This document shows, piece by piece, positions 33,842-43,900 of a stretch of 64,000 bases of DNA. A program made the position numbers and the translations under genes. Origin of the DNA: Pseudomonas sp. PSB18 (GTDB lineage: Bacteria; Pseudomonadota; Gammaproteobacteria; Pseudomonadales; Pseudomonadaceae). Under the pieces are notes generated by a model, which worked only from the letters and a program-made list of their open reading frames with translations, made no database searches and was not told the origin of the DNA. Location: positions 62,001 to 126,000 of the forward strand of contig NZ_NOIN01000013.1 in assembly GCF_014596565.1 (NCBI RefSeq), given 5' to 3'. Every line of letters begins with the position of its first letter. Within the stretch, counting starts at the first letter, position 1.

Positions 33842-33885
33842 AGAAAACAACCGAAAGTTTTCTTCAGGAAAATTTAGAATTCCTG
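33842..33885. promoter_or_regulatory. Two inverted repeats upstream of the orphan PRTase-like gene
   Basis: AGAAAAC-8-GTTTTCT (33842-33863) and CAGGAA-9-TTCCTG (33865-33885) lie back to back in an AT-rich stretch, 43-86 bases before the start codon. They could be an operator for a regulator coded elsewhere or mRNA leader hairpins. Neither matches the LexA or Fur consensus that I know. Confidence 0.4.
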
Positions 33886-33927
33886 TGTGATTGTTGGAAA
33901 TTTTGGCTTTCTCATGAATGGAGAAGC

Positions 33928-34659
33928 ATGTTGGGACTGGTCGTCAAAAAAAATCTGGTCATTGTCGACCACGCCGTCAAAGAACACTTGGTTACTACGG
34001 TTGAAGGCAATCCAAAGATTTCCACAACTGGAGACGGCTTGCGCGTCACCTCCCTATTCACCCGCTTGAAGGCATCGGCAAAAGGACGTCGTGATCGTAA
34101 CCAAATCGGCGACAACTGCCACATGCTCTATGCCTTGAAACAGAAGGACGGTCTGGTTACGAATCTGGCGTCCCTCCGTCTGTTGATTGTGAGTGGCCGT
34201 CAGATTCTGACTTTGATATCTGAACAGGTGAATTCAGATATTGTCGTTTGTATGCCATCTGGATACAGCCTCAGCAAAATTATAGGTAAACGTTGTGCGA
34301 AAGCCTTCGGTGCACCATTGATGGATACGGTCTTCCGGAAAACGACCAAATTGGAAGCTTTCGAAATGTTGAGCCGCGCCGAGAGAAATGGCGATGTCTC
34401 AACATCTGACAAACGAAGCCTGGACTTTCGCTTGAAGAAGTCGGATGGATTTTCTCTCAAGGATATCCCTGTTCCCTATCGGCACCTCTTTACACCGATG
34501 CACCTTGATTCCCGTTTTCAGGGCAAGATTCACGGTAGGGTGGTCCTTGTGGACGATCTCCTGGCTTCTGGCCAGACATTGGGCGTTGCAGCAGGTCTGA
34601 TTAAGGGGATGCCGGGGGTTACTTCTGTGGAGGCTGTTTGCCTCTTCAGCAATGTCTAG
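33928..34659 (+). CDS. Orphan phosphoribosyltransferase-fold protein
   Basis: A 243-residue soluble protein. The segment RVVLVDDLLASGQTLGVAAGLI (about 207-228) is a type I PRTase PRPP loop: hydrophobic strand, two acidic residues, then S/T-G. An upstream DIVVCMPSGYSLSKIIG (about 104-120) fits the pyrophosphate-loop strand. The N-terminal 80 residues (TTVEGNP, GDNCHMLYALKQKDGL) are not recognised. It lacks the zinc cysteines of ComF. Composition is visibly AT-richer than all neighbours, a sign of transfer. GGAG at 4 bases supports ATG 33928. Its TAG stop lies inside a short inverted-repeat element. Substrate and role are unknown. Confidence 0.7.
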   Translation: MLGLVVKKNLVIVDHAVKEHLVTTVEGNPKISTTGDGLRVTSLFTRLKASAKGRRDRNQIGDNCHMLYALKQKDGLVTNLASLRLLIVSGRQILTLISEQVNSDIVVCMPSGYSLSKIIGKRCAKAFGAPLMDTVFRKTTKLEAFEMLSRAERNGDVSTSDKRSLDFRLKKSDGFSLKDIPVPYRHLFTPMHLDSRFQGKIHGRVVLVDDLLASGQTLGVAAGLIKGMPGVTSVEAVCLFSNV

Positions 34660-34709
34660 TGGCCTGTGTGGCTAACTCACGTACTCAAATTAACCGTACA
34701 GGCCACTAG
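34656..34709. repeat. 54-bp inverted-repeat element, copy 1
   Basis: CTAGTGGCCTGT (34656-34667) and ACAGGCCACTAG (34698-34709) are a perfect 12-bp inverted repeat around a 30-base centre containing GTACTCAAATTAACCGT. The left arm supplies the TAG stop of the PRTase-like gene. A related copy lies at 56083-56132. Confidence 0.8.
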
Positions 34710-34891
34710 TGACCTTTGACTTGTTATTCCAATTTGAGTAAGGTCCGCTTCAAGAGTGTGCATGAGCCTCCCCGCTCTCAAAATCCAGATGAGGCCCGCG
34801 TAGCACCCCCTGTGGTCAGTTCGTAAAGGGCAGAAAGCAGGATGGTCAGGCAGCGGCTGATCCCCAACCCTCAAGGTTGTTGTATGCAGTT

Positions 34892-34909
34892 CGGAGTCGT
34901 AAGACTCCG
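34892..34909. other. Perfect 7-bp hairpin with GTAA loop
   Basis: CGGAGTC-GTAA-GACTCCG, optionally extended by ATG/CAT across a bulge, ten bases before the terminator at 34919-34948. It may be the 3' part of an unannotated transcript. Confidence 0.5.
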
Positions 34910-34918
34910 CATCTCCTC

Positions 34919-34948
34919 AAAAAACCGGGCTATTGTCCGGTTTTTTTT
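34919..34948. terminator. Bidirectional intrinsic terminator
   Basis: AAAAAACCGG, an 8-base loop, CCGGTTTTTTTT: eight A-T/C-G pairs with an A-run on one side and T-run on the other, so it can serve both strands. It lies about 90 bases beyond the stop of the minus-strand sensor kinase and 260 bases beyond the plus-strand PRTase-like gene. Confidence 0.8.
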
Positions 34949-35037
34949 CGTCCGGATGCTTCGCAAGTAGCGACAGTGCGGGTTATTCACGGATACCGCG
35001 CTCCCTGTCTGGTTTGCACAAATTATCTTCCCTGCAC

Positions 35038-36981
35038 CTACACAGACGATTTCACCCCTGACGCCAGTGGCAACCACAGCGTGAACCGCGTACCAGTTGC
35101 CCCGGACTCCCATGCGACCGCTCCGCCAATGGCCTGGGCGCGGCGTTGCTGGTTGTGCAGGCCGCGTCCCGTGGCGTTTGCCAGCGCTTTTCTGACATCG
35201 AAGCCGTGGCCATTGTCCTCGATGCTCACTTGTACGCCCGTCGCCTCCAGCGCGGTGCTTACGCGGATTGCGGTGGCGTGGGTATGGCGCAGGATGTTGG
35301 CGATGCTTTCCTGAATGATGCGCAGGATGTGCAATGCGCTGGAGGGGTCGAGCCAGGTGAGCGTGGGAAGCTCCTGCACTTCCCACTGCAAGCTGACGCC
35401 GGTGCCTTCCAGGCGAGGGTCCAGGCGGAAGCGCAGGGTTGCCAGTAACAGCAGCAGATCGGCTTCGACCGGTTCCATCGAGTCGATGGTCAGCTTCAGG
35501 TCGTCCAGGCAGTCCTTGAGGATCTGGGAAACCTTGCTGTCGCTCATGCCGCCGCTCTCCACCGAGCGTATGGCGTTGATCAGCGAAGAGCCCAGGCCGT
35601 CGTGCATGTCTTGCATCAGCCGCTGGCGTTCGTCGCTGATGGTTTGCCGCATCTGCGTTTCACGCAGTTGCCGGTGGCTGAGTTCGAGTTCGGCTTCACG
35701 GGCTTGCAGGCGCTTTGCCAGGCTGGCGCTGGCCTGTTCCGCATCGTCAATGGCCTTGATATAGCGCCGATACATCAGGACCCCGAAGATGCTGAAGCAG
35801 ACGGCATTGGTGTAGGCGCCCAGGTACCAGCCTTCGGGGCTGATGAAGTTGTTCTGCAGCAGCCAGTCCGCTACGCCGAACAAGGTGCATGCGCCGATGC
35901 CCAGGGCCACCAGCCGACCATCCCTGGAACAGCGCCAGGCACTGATGCCACCGACCAGGCCAACGGTGCTGCCCATTAGCGCTGCGATCACATAAATCAG
36001 CGGGGTGACCTTGGGGGTGTTCGGCAGCACTGCCAGCACCGGTAGCGTCAGCACGCCAAGCAGGACCGTGACGCCCACCAGGCTGCGAGACAGCCATTTG
36101 AGCGGACGGCCATGCAATTGGCAGAGGAAAAAATGCACGACCATGACCAGCCAGAACAGGGAGTTGACCGTCAGCCAGGCAAACCAGTCGTTGGCGATTG
36201 GTAAGTCCACATAGAAATGCAGGCCGCGTAAAAACGACGTGGCGGCGAGGTTGAAAAAGAGCAGGTAGCCGGTTTCCTGGCGGCGCTTGAACCAGACGAA
36301 CAGCGCAAAGATACCCACCGCCAGGAAAGCCGAGCTGAGCATCGCCGGCAACTCCCGCTGCAGCCATTGGCGCATGTAATACCGACTGCGTAGCGACTCG
36401 GCGGAGCCCAGCCACAACGAAGATACCGCCACCTGGGTTTTTTGCGTGTGCTCCAGGCGGATGAGTATTTCGCGCACCGGTGCGGTGTCGGGATTCTTTT
36501 CCAGTACCACCCACAGCGGGGTACGCGTGCCATTCCACAGCGGCCCTTGTTGCTGCGCCCGATGCACCAGATGGCCGTTGACATAGACCGCGATGGTGCC
36601 ATCCGTCTTGATGCGAGCGGCATACAGCGCCAGCGGTCCGGAGGGGCTGGTTAAACCTTGGGGGGACAGTTTGAGCCAGGTGGTGCGGGTTGTGCCGGTC
36701 GCTGCATACGCATCGGCCTGGCGCAGCAAAGCGATGGAGGGTGCCAGGGGCAGCTCGACGGGTTGCCAGTTATCCGCCAGGGTTTGGCTGTCCAGCAGGG
36801 GGGGCGGCGGGCTGAAACCCTGGGAATCGGTAGTCTGCCATTCGGCCTGGATCATGTGCTGGCTGACGGCGGGCGACTGCTTGTCACCTGCGTTCATATA
36901 CAAGGCCCCCACCAAGGCCAGCAACGCCACGGAGAAGATGAGCACCAGATTTGCAAATAGCGGGGTAGGGCGGTTTGTCAT
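35038..36981 (-). CDS. 7TM sensor histidine kinase (NarX/LiaS-type core)
   Basis: A 647-residue inner-membrane kinase. An N-terminal membrane anchor (about 8-28) precedes a periplasmic sensor region (about 35-185, probably 7TMR-DISMED2-like: LYAARIKTDGTIAVYVNGHLVH). Seven membrane segments follow (about 195-395), then a coiled coil (QASASLAKRLQAREAELELS), HisKA_3 with His460 in QDMHDGLGSSL, and HATPase (EDNGHGFD, GRGLHNQQRRAQ). ATG 36979-36981 was chosen over a TTG 12 codons upstream. It lies 59 bases downstream of the NarL-type regulator, clearly its partner. The pair is divergent from the tpsA gene and may control it. The signal is unknown. Confidence 0.88.
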   Translation of the reverse strand: MTNRPTPLFANLVLIFSVALLALVGALYMNAGDKQSPAVSQHMIQAEWQTTDSQGFSPPPPLLDSQTLADNWQPVELPLAPSIALLRQADAYAATGTTRTTWLKLSPQGLTSPSGPLALYAARIKTDGTIAVYVNGHLVHRAQQQGPLWNGTRTPLWVVLEKNPDTAPVREILIRLEHTQKTQVAVSSLWLGSAESLRSRYYMRQWLQRELPAMLSSAFLAVGIFALFVWFKRRQETGYLLFFNLAATSFLRGLHFYVDLPIANDWFAWLTVNSLFWLVMVVHFFLCQLHGRPLKWLSRSLVGVTVLLGVLTLPVLAVLPNTPKVTPLIYVIAALMGSTVGLVGGISAWRCSRDGRLVALGIGACTLFGVADWLLQNNFISPEGWYLGAYTNAVCFSIFGVLMYRRYIKAIDDAEQASASLAKRLQAREAELELSHRQLRETQMRQTISDERQRLMQDMHDGLGSSLINAIRSVESGGMSDSKVSQILKDCLDDLKLTIDSMEPVEADLLLLLATLRFRLDPRLEGTGVSLQWEVQELPTLTWLDPSSALHILRIIQESIANILRHTHATAIRVSTALEATGVQVSIEDNGHGFDVRKALANATGRGLHNQQRRAQAIGGAVAWESGATGTRFTLWLPLASGVKSSV

Positions 36982-37040
36982 GGGCACGGTGTCACCGGAT
37001 GGGGAGTTGGCGCGCAAAGGTGAAATTCATCCGCGTGTCT

Positions 37041-37736
37041 TTAATCGGCCAATAATCCCAGCGTCCTTGCCTCATAAATGGCTTGCGCCTTGGAGGTCAC
37101 TTTCAATTTGCTGTAGATGCGTCGCACAAAAGATCGCACCGTGAAATGGGATAACTGCATGAGCCGGGCGATTTCATTCGCGGTAAAACCTTTGGTGATG
37201 TAGTCCAGCACCTCTTTCTCTCGCACCGACAGCAAAGGCGCAGTTTCCGCACCGGATTCCTGGTCCGCGACGCGGGGCACAGTGACTTGCCGGAAGCGGG
37301 CTAATATCTGCCGCGCGATGATCGGGCTGATAGGGCTGCCACCGCTCGCAAGGCTGCGGATTTCATCGAGCATTTTGGCCGGCGAGCTGTCCTTGAGCAG
37401 GTAGCCCGCCGCACCGGCCTCAATCGAGCGCATGACATGGGTTTCGTCGCCGAAATTGGTACTGACCATGATGCTGCAGCTCGGCCACAGCCGCGAAGCG
37501 GTTCCGATCACATCGATCCCGGAACCGTCCGGCAACCCCAGGTCAACCAGCAGCACGTCAGCCGGCGGGCCTTCAAGCATGGCGAGCCCTTCGGCCCGGG
37601 TGCCGGCGACGCCTGCCAGGCGCATGTCCGGGGCGAGGTGCACGATCTGGATCAAGGCCGTACTGAAGCAGGGGTCGTCCTCCACGATGGCAACGTGGAT
37701 GTGGGGCTGTTCAGAGTCGGTACGGGTGGGTAGCAT
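37041..37736 (-). CDS. NarL/FixJ-family response regulator
   Basis: A 231-residue regulator with a receiver domain (about 13-128), acidic pocket EDD at 19-21, phospho-acceptor Asp65 in LLVDLGLPDG, and K in LLKDSSP. A LuxR-type HTH domain follows (about 163-227: LLSVREKEVLDYITKGFTANEIARLM). It is cotranscribed with the downstream sensor kinase. An inverted repeat, CTGTAG-10-CTACAG, 54 bases upstream of its start in the shared region with tpsA, is a plausible binding site. Confidence 0.92.
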   Translation of the reverse strand: MLPTRTDSEQPHIHVAIVEDDPCFSTALIQIVHLAPDMRLAGVAGTRAEGLAMLEGPPADVLLVDLGLPDGSGIDVIGTASRLWPSCSIMVSTNFGDETHVMRSIEAGAAGYLLKDSSPAKMLDEIRSLASGGSPISPIIARQILARFRQVTVPRVADQESGAETAPLLSVREKEVLDYITKGFTANEIARLMQLSHFTVRSFVRRIYSKLKVTSKAQAIYEARTLGLLAD

Positions 37737-37789
37737 AGGGCCATTATGCGCTGGGCAGGCATGAAAAGTCGGGCGAATTTTACCGGACG

Positions 37790-37811
37790 CTGTAGCGCAT
37801 TCGTTCTACAG
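37790..37811. promoter_or_regulatory. Inverted repeat CTGTAG-N10-CTACAG, putative regulator site
   Basis: A perfect 6+6 inverted repeat with a 10-base spacer, centred at 37800.5 in the 193-base gap between the divergent regulator and tpsA genes. If the TAATAC at 37830-37835 is the -10 box of tpsA, the repeat is centred about 41 bases upstream of the start of transcription, the usual place for a class II activator. Binding by the adjacent NarL-type regulator is inferred. Confidence 0.5.
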
Positions 37812-37829
37812 ACAGGTTTTACCCACTGT

Positions 37830-37835
37830 TAATAC
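37830..37835 (+). promoter_or_regulatory. Possible -10 element of tpsA
   Basis: TAATAC, 4 of 6 match to TATAAT by position, with only a poor -35 (TACAGA) 17 bases upstream. This would suit an activator-dependent promoter and would give a leader of about 88 bases before the tpsA GTG. Confidence 0.3.
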
Positions 37836-37929
37836 CATGCTTCGCGCGGCGGCACAGGAGAGGCGCAGCCAGGGATTAAAGGAATGAGTTTTCCCACTTT
37901 CTCACCTTCTTCCCAAGAAAGGCCTCGCT

Positions 37930-40900
37930 GTGAACCATACCTACCGCCTTGTCTGGAATGACGCCGTCCAGCGCTATGTCCCTGCTCCCGAAACGGCCAG
38001 GGGCCGCGGCAAGGCCGCCGGTCGTAGCGCCCTGGTCGTGGGATTCACGGCGGCCCTGCTGGGCAGCGGTGCCTGGGCCAGTCCGGTGGGGGGCACGGTC
38101 AGTGCCGGCGTCGGCAACATTGTCCAGAACGGTAGCAACACGACCATCACCCAGGGCAGCCAGAACCTGGCCATCAACTGGGCCAGCTTCGGCATCGCCG
38201 CCGGCGAGAGCGTGAGCTTCATCCAGCCCAATGCCAGTGCCATCGCCCTGAACCGCGTGCTCGGTTCTGACGCCAGTTATATCAATGGCAGCCTCAGTGC
38301 CAACGGCCAGGTGTGGATCCTCAACCCCAACGGGGTGCTGTTCGGCAACGGCGCCAGCGTCAACGTCGGCGGGCTGGTGGCGTCGACACTCTCCTTGGGC
38401 GACGCGGAGTTCATGGCCGGCAAGGCCCGTTTTACCGGCGATGGCAAGCAAGGCAACGTCGTCAACCAGGGCAGCCTGACCGGTGGCTATGTCGCCCTGT
38501 TGGGTAAACAGGTCAGCAACCAGGGCACGATCACTTCGGCCAACGGTACCGCCGCGCTGGCCGCCGGCGACAGCGTCACCCTGGATTTCAGCGGCAACAA
38601 GCTGTTGTCGGTCCAGGTCGACGCCGGCACCTTGAACGCCCTGGCCGAAAACAAAGGCCTGGTTCGCGCCGACAACGGCATTGTGATCCTCACCGCCAGC
38701 GCCAAGGACGCATTGCTCGATACCGTGGTCAACAACGAAGGCGTGATCGAAGCCAAGGGCATCGACGCCTCGGGCGGCACCATCGTTTTGCTCGGTGGCT
38801 CCAACGGCGGCACGGTCAAGGTCGCCGGCACCCTGGACGCCTCGGCCAGCGGCAATCAGGGGGGCGGCTTCATCGAAACCAGTGGTGCCCATGTGCAAGT
38901 GGCCGATGGCGCGAAGCTCAACACCCAGTCCGCCAAGGGCAAGACCGGCACCTGGCTGGTCGACCCGACCGACTTCACGATTGCCGCCGGCAACACCGCC
39001 CAGACCAGCAGTGGCATCGGCGCGACCACGCTGGCGAACAACCTGGCAACCACCAACGTCACGCTGACTACCGACAACAGCAGCGGCAGCGACAGCGGCG
39101 ACATCAACGTGAACGCTGCGGTGAACTGGGCCGCCAACACCACGTTGACGCTGAACGCGTACAACAACATCAACATCAATGCGGCCATCACCGCCACCGG
39201 CGCCAGCGCGGGACTGGCGTTGAATCATGGCGACTCTGCCGCGACGGGCACTGCCAGAGCCGGCACCGATTACAACGTCAAAGCCCCCATTACCCTCAGT
39301 GGCAGCAACGCCACGTTGGCGATCAATGGCACCAGTTACACGCTGCTGCACAGCATGGCCGAACTTGATGCCATCGACAGCACCGGGCTGGGCGGCAAGT
39401 ACGCGTTGGCGCAGAACCTGGATGCCAGCGGCACCTCCTATACCAGTGCCCTGGTGGGCGACAGCAACAATGCGTTTACGGGTACGTTTGCCGGGTTAGG
39501 GCATACCCTCGGCAACCTGACGATCGACGCCAGTGGCGCGAGTAACGTCGGCCTGTTCGGTCTGGCCAATAACAGCGTGATACGTGACGTCGGATTGCAA
39601 GGTGGCAGCGTGGCGGGCGACACGCATGTCGGCGCATTGGCAGGACAGAGCCAGAACAGCGTCATCAGCAATGCCTACGCCACCAGCGGCGTGAGCGGCA
39701 ACCTCTATGTCGGTGGGCTACTGGGCTGGAGTCAAGGCGACACGATCAGCGATGTTCACGCCACGGGCAGCGTGAGTGGTGAAAACTCTGTCGGCGGGCT
39801 GGTGGGGCTTGGCGCAGGCAGCAAACTGACCAGGGGCTACGCCACCGGCAATGTCACCAATATGAGTGTCGCCGGTAACAATTTCGGCGGCCTGATGGGC
39901 CATGACCTCTTCAGCACGATCAGCAACGCCTACGCCTCCGGCAGCGTGACTGGCAACTACGCCGATAATGATCCTGACAGTCCGTCCTTCGGCACTTCCT
40001 ACAACGCTGACAACGTTGGTGGCCTGGTGGGTAGCGCCGACGGGAGCATGATCAGCAACGCCTATGCTTCCGGCAGCGTGAGCGGTTCGGACGCTGTCGG
40101 CGGCCTGGTAGGCCAGGCCACCAACGTGGGCACTACGATCAGCAAGACCTACGCTACCGGCAGTGTCATCGGCAGCACCGATGTCGGCGGTCTGGTGGGT
40201 GTTAAAAACGGCAGCACCAGCGTCACCAGCAGTCTCTGGAACGTCGAAACCACCGGCCAGGCCAGCAGCGCCGGCGGCACCGGGTTCACCACGACGCAGA
40301 TGATGCAGGCCGGCGGTTTCAACGGCTGGGACCTGGCCAGCAGTGGCGGCAGCTCCGCCGTCTGGCGCATCTACGAAGGTCATACCGCGCCGCTGCTGCG
40401 CAGCTTCATGACCGGGTTGGCGGTTACCACCGATGACGTCAGCAAGACCTACGACGGTAGCACCGCCTTCAGCGGCGGCAGTTACACCATCGGCGACAAC
40501 AGCGCAGACCTTGGCCTCGTCTTCGGTACGGCGGCCTACGGCAGCACCAGCAACAAGAACGTCGGTAGCCACAGCATCGACATCAGCGGGTTGTACTCCA
40601 GCCAGCGTGGCTATGACCTGGACATCGTTAACGGTACCGCCACGATCACCCCTCTTGCACTGACAAACACCGGTGCCACTGCCACCACCAAGACCTACGA
40701 TGGCACGACAACGGCTACGGTTACCGGCGGCGCCCTGAACGGCGTTATCAGCGGGGATACGGTGAGCCTGAGCGGCAGCGGCGTCTTCGACAACAAGAAC
40801 GCGGGCAGCGGCAAGACGGTGAGCGTCGGCGTCACCGGCGCCGACGCCGGCAACTACCTTGTCAGCACCACCGGCAACATTACAGCGGCCACGTTGACCC

Positions 40901-43900
40901 TCAGTGGCGCCACGGCGGCGAGCAAGACCTACGACGGCACGACGGCGACCACCGTCACCGGCGGCACCCTGAGCGGGGTGATCAGTGGCGATACCGTGGG
41001 CCTGAGCGGCAGCGGCGTCTTCAACAACAAGAATGTGGGCAGTGGCAAAAGTGTGATCGCAGGACTTTCCGGTGCCGACGCCGGCAACTACGTGGTGGCC
41101 GCGAGTGGCACCACCGCCGACATCACGGCGGCCACGTTGACGTTCAACGGTACCCTCTTTGTGTTAAACAAGGTCTACGACAGCACGACCGGCGGCACCT
41201 TCTTTCTTATTGACCGGACATTGGGTGGGGTGGTCAACGGCGATAGCGTGGGCCTGAGCGGCAGCGTCGCCTTTGCCGACAAGAATGTGGGCAGCAACAA
41301 AGCCGTGACCCTGGGCCTCTCCGGCAGCGACGCCGGTAACTACACCTTGGGCACGTACACCTCCGCCGCCAGGATCACTGCCGCCACGCTGAACGTCAGC
41401 GGTACGAGCGCCGCCAGCAAAACCTATGATGGCACGACCGGCGCCTCCCTCAGTGGCGGCAGCTTGAGCGGTCTGTTCGGCGGCGATACGGTCAGCCTGA
41501 GTCAGAGCGGTACGTTCAGCGACAAGAACGCGGCGACCGGCAAGACAGTCAACTACACCAGCAGCATCTCGGGCAGCGATGTCGGCAACTACGTGCTCGC
41601 CTCCAGCAGCGGTACGACCTCGGCCGATATCGCCGCAGCGACGCTGACGGTCAACGGCACCACGGCGGCCAACAAGACTTATGACGGCACGACGGCCGCT
41701 ACCCTCAGCGGTGGCGCGTTGAGCGGGATCATCAGCGGCGACACGGTCACGCTCGCTCAGAGCGGTACGTTTAGCGACAAGAACGCGGCGAGCGGGAAAA
41801 CCGTCAACTACACCAGCAGCCTCGGCGGTTCCGGTGCCAGCAACTATGTGCTGGCGTCCGGCAGCGGCACGACCACGGCGGATATCACGGCGGCGACGCT
41901 GACGGTCAATGGCACCACGGCGGCCAACAAAACCTATGACGGCACGACGGCGGCCACCCTCAGCGGTGGTGCGTTGACCGGCATTATCAGCGGCGACACG
42001 GTCACGCTCGCCCAGAGCGGCACGTTCAGCGACAAGAAGGCGGCGAGCGGGAAAGCCGTCAACTACACCAGCAGCCTCGGCGGCTCCGGTGCCAGCAACT
42101 ATGTGCTGGCGTCCGGCAGCGGCACGACCACGGCGGATATCACGGCGGCGATGCTGACGGTCACCGGCACCACGGCGGCCAACAAGACCTATGACGCCAC
42201 GACGGCCGCTACCCTCAGCGGCGGTGCGCTGAGCGGTATCGTCAGCGGCGACAGTGTCATGCTCGGCCAGAGCGGCACGTTCAGCGACAAGAACGTGGCA
42301 ACCGGCAAGACTGTCAGCTACATCAACAGCCTTTCCGGCGGTGATGCCAGCAACTATGTGCTGGCGTCCGGCAGCGGCACAACCACGGCCGATATCACGG
42401 CGGCGACGCTGACGGTCGCCGGCACCACGGCGGCCAACAAGACCTATGACGGCACGACGGTCGCTACCCTCAGTGGCGGCGGGCTGAGTGGCGTCATCAG
42501 CGGCGACAGCGTGACGCTCGGCCAGAGCGGTACGTTCAGCGACAAGAACGTGGCGACCGGCAAGACCGTGTCCATCGCTAACACCCTGGGTGGCAGCGAT
42601 GCGAGTAACTACGTCGTCGCTGCAGGCTCCACCACGGCCGACATCAACGCCGCGACCTTGACGGTCAGCGGCACCACCGCCGCTAACAAGACCTACGACG
42701 GCACCACTGCTGCCGTCCTCAACAGCGGCAGCCTGATCGGCGTGATCGGCGGCGACAGCGTGACGCTGAGCCAGAGCGGCATGTTCAGCGACAAGAACGT
42801 CGGCACTGGCAAGACGGTGGCCCTCGCCAACAGCCTGGGCGGCAGCGACGCCAGCAACTACATCGTCGCCGCAGGCAGCACCACGGCCAACATCAGCGCC
42901 GCGACCTTGACCGTCAGCGGCACGAGCGCTGCCAGCAAAACCTATGACGGCATGACCAGCGCCAGCGTCAGTGGCGGCGTGTTGAGTGGCGTGATCGCGG
43001 GTGACACCGTCGGCCTCAGTCAAAGCGGCAACTTCAGCGACAAGAACGTAGCCACCGGCAAGACGGTTACTTATACCAACAGCCTGAGCGGCAGCGGTGC
43101 TGGCAACTACCTGCTCGCCTCGGGCAGCGGGACGACCACGGCGGACATCAGCGCGGCCACTCTGATCGTCAGCGGCACAAGCGCGGCGAATAAGACGTAC
43201 GACGGCACGACGACCGCCACCGTCAGCAGTGCTGGCTTGGGCGGGGTGGTCAGCGGCGACACCGTCACGTTGAGCCAAAGTGGTACGTTCAGCGACAAGA
43301 ATGCCGCGACCGGCAAGACGGTGAGCTACACGAGCAGTTTGTCCGGACTGGACGCGAACAATTACGTCCTGGCATCGGGCAGTGGCACCACCGTCGCCGA
43401 CATCACGGCTGCCACGCTGACGGTCAATGGTACAAGCGCCGCGAACAAGACCTATGACGGCAGCACCGCAGTCATCCTCAGCGGTGGCAGCTTGGGCGGG
43501 GTGGTCGGCGGCGACAGCGTGACGCTGAGCCAGAGCGGTAGCTTCAACAACAAGAATGCCGGGACTGGCAAGTTGGTCAGCTATACCAACAGCCTCTCGG
43601 GCAGCGGTGCCAGCAACTATCTGCTGGCGACCGGCAGCGGCACGACCACGGCCGACATCGCGGCGGCGACATTGATTGTCAGCGGTACGAGCGCTGCCAG
43701 CAAGACCTATGACGGCACGACGACCGCCCTCGTCAGCGGCGGGGCACTGAGCGGCGTCATCAGCGGTGACAGCGTGGCGCTCGGCCAGAGCGGTCGCTTC
43801 AGCGACAAGAATGCCGCCCTCGGCAAGACCGTGATCGTCGCCAACAACCTGAGCGGCAGCGATGCCGGCAACTACGTCGTGGCCGCCGGCAGCACCACCG

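Larger units (their letters stand above)
34660..35037. other. AT-rich intergenic region without a gene
   Basis: Between the PRTase-like gene and the sensor kinase end. It contains the right half of the 54-bp element, a GNRA-loop hairpin and a bidirectional terminator. I looked for a tRNA because of the GCAGTTCGGAGTC stretch followed by a terminator, but no cloverleaf can be built. Confidence 0.6.

Noticed and set aside
34800..34920. A tRNA gene upstream of the terminator at 34919
   Set aside because: GCAGTTCGGAGTC resembles a T-arm, but no acceptor stem, D-arm or anticodon stem can be paired around it, and there is no CCA end.
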